This document shows positions 22,129 through 23,106 of a stretch of DNA of 23,106 bases, one piece after another; position 1 is the first letter of the stretch; each line of letters begins with the position of its first letter. Where the stretch lies: contig JBBKWQ010000060.1 in NCBI GenBank assembly GCA_037969115.1, forward strand, positions 1 to 23,106, written 5' to 3'. The notes beneath the pieces are model-generated. The model made no database searches and was not told the DNA's origin. It saw only the letters and a list, made by a program, of their open reading frames with translations. Origin of the DNA: JBBKWQ01 sp037969115. Lineage in GTDB: Bacteria; Actinomycetota; Acidimicrobiia; Acidimicrobiales; Ilumatobacteraceae. Position numbers and translations under genes: made by a program.

Positions 22129-23106
22129 TCAGTTGACGGCGTCGACGACTGCGATCGTGCGGTCGAGACAGGCCTGGGTCTCGCGTCGCAAAGCAGGGTT
22201 CAGACCTGGATCGGCGAGCGTGGGGACCGCGGCCCGAACGGTGCGCGGGAGCAACTCGTTGCAGATCGCGACCGTGAATGGTTCGGCATCGAAGGTTCCA
22301 CTCGCCTTCTCGGTGAAGCGAACCGTCGCGAGCAGGCCATCGAGCGTGTGGTGGTCGCTGTACTTGCCCGACCTCGGAAATCCCATCCCGCTGAGGAAGT
22401 TGCCGAGGCTCCAATAGACGACTGTGCCATTCACGATCTCGACGGGCTGCACGACGTGTGGGCCGTGTTGAACGACCAGGTCGATGTCCGCCAGGTCGGT
22501 GAGGTCGGTCACGAACAACCGATCGGCTGGGGCCGGTTGATACTGCATCTCCTGCTTCAGGTGCAGGCTCACGATCACGATCTCCGCGCCGAGACCACGA
22601 GCAGAGCGAACGTCACGGGCGACACGCTCTGGCGACTCCGAGATGTTCACCATCCACGACTCGGTCGGCAGCACGGTATTCGAGTACTCGGTGTACGACA
22701 GGTGAGCGACGTGAACTCCGTTGATCGTGAGGATCGCAGGATCGGCCTCGAGCGGCGTCCGGGCCGTGCCTGCGTGGGTGATGCCGGCGTCGTCGAGGGC
22801 AGCGAGTGTCGACCCGATTCCGTTCTTGCCGAGGTCGTAGCTGTGGTTGGAGGCCGTCGAGCAGCGATCGAAGCCGGAGGCCTCCAATGCCGACGCCATC
22901 TCGTACGGAGCGAGGATCCGACGCCCTCCGAACGGCGACGAACCGTAACCTCCGGGTTGTTGGCCGGGTACTCCCAGCGGGGTCTCCATGTGGCAGATCG
23001 CCAGATCTGCCCATCGCAGAACGGGGGCGATCTCGCTCAGCACCGGACCGAAGTCGTACGTCGCGCCCGTGCCGGCGGCGCCGAGTCGGCCGGCGAGCAG
23101 GACCTG
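22129..23106 (-). CDS. CapA family (poly-gamma-glutamate synthesis-like, metallophosphatase fold) protein, 5' part outside window
   Basis: This is a partial protein of 325 visible residues; the frame is open to the window edge, so the start and any signal peptide lie beyond 23106. The frame upstream of GTG 23043 continues with YDFGPVLSEI, which matches the CapA pattern, so GTG 23043 is not the start. Family landmarks are WADLAICHMETPLG (usually aDla..NlEtP), TASNHSYDLGKNGI, TLAALDDAGITHAGT, VVQHGPHVVQPVE (usually GHHPHVxQpvE) and VVYWSLGNFLS. CapA proteins are metallophosphatase-like and often lipid- or membrane-anchored. True capsule synthesis is not implied without capBC nearby. It converges on the MarR gene, leaving 18 bp between. 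Confidence 0.85.
   Translation of the reverse strand, partial: QVLLAGRLGAAGTGATYDFGPVLSEIAPVLRWADLAICHMETPLGVPGQQPGGYGSSPFGGRRILAPYEMASALEASGFDRCSTASNHSYDLGKNGIGSTLAALDDAGITHAGTARTPLEADPAILTINGVHVAHLSYTEYSNTVLPTESWMVNISESPERVARDVRSARGLGAEIVIVSLHLKQEMQYQPAPADRLFVTDLTDLADIDLVVQHGPHVVQPVEIVNGTVVYWSLGNFLSGMGFPRSGKYSDHHTLDGLLATVRFTEKASGTFDAEPFTVAICNELLPRTVRAAVPTLADPGLNPALRRETQACLDRTIAVVDAVN

Noticed and set aside
22129..23043. GTG 23043 as start of the CapA-like gene
   Set aside because: The upstream in-frame codons up to the window edge continue the family pattern (YDFGPVL), so the gene is truncated by the window rather than starting there.
1..23106. Search by eye for tRNA, rRNA, insertion sequences, phage genes, toxin-antitoxin pairs and defence genes
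   Set aside because: No GTTCRA-type tRNA arms, transposase motifs, terminal repeats or defence domains were recognised.

Overview
The window reads as chromosomal DNA of a high-GC Gram-positive (actinobacterial) organism. Codon third positions are strongly G/C. Genes are packed with ATGA or TGATG stop/start overlaps. Several genes begin 6-7 nt after a TANNNT -10 box, which is the pattern of leaderless actinobacterial transcripts. The gene content also fits: a mycobacteria-like leucine-degradation cluster, a PadR/HAAS-like pair and an FCD-type GntR regulator. A marine or freshwater acidimicrobial lineage such as Ilumatobacter is my best guess, but that is inference from style and content and was not tested.

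Layout. (1) 1-456: the C-terminal end of a secreted subtilase-like protein with a Thr-rich linker and a cadherin/Ig-like tail domain. (2) 467-7214: a TetR-headed operon (TetR, carboxyltransferase, biotin carboxylase/carrier, isovaleryl-CoA dehydrogenase-like FadE, CitE-like lyase, MaoC-like hydratase). This matches the order logic of the Mycobacterium tuberculosis Rv2506-Rv2498c region for leucine (and itaconate) catabolism. (3) 7236-8956, minus strand: an adenylate kinase paralogue translationally coupled to a DmpA/P1-type peptidase. (4) 9012-9773: a uridine phosphorylase strikingly like the enterobacterial enzyme. (5) 9824-10441, minus: a SAM methyltransferase, divergent from a PadR regulator plus HAAS-like membrane protein pair (10546-11402). 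(6) 11557-16642: a GntR regulator divergent from a dimethylglycine/sarcosine dehydrogenase-type flavoenzyme and its own EtfB/EtfA. (7) 16754-18286: a secreted M28 zinc aminopeptidase with PA domain, followed by a strong hairpin. (8) 18474-20483: a CaCA-family cation exchanger and a tandem universal stress protein. (9) 20496-22110: a divergent EamA exporter/MarR pair around a repeat-rich control region. (10) 22129-23106: a CapA-like protein running off the window.

How the parts work together. The leucine operon would take isovaleryl-CoA to acetyl-CoA and acetoacetate, with CitE-like and MaoC-like enzymes standing in for the usual HMG-CoA lyase and methylglutaconyl-CoA hydratase. The GntR module would oxidatively demethylate an N-methyl amine, pass electrons to a dedicated ETF and one-carbon units to folate. 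The regulator genes share a compact promoter style: palindromes lie between or on the -35 and -10 boxes, and transcription is probably leaderless. I saw no mobile element, CRISPR array, tRNA or rRNA, and no wholly new system. The most interesting signals are the promoter/operator architectures, the enzyme substitutions in the leucine pathway, the coupled adenylate kinase paralogue and the enterobacterial-like uridine phosphorylase. No gene-free stretch exceeds about 190 bp.
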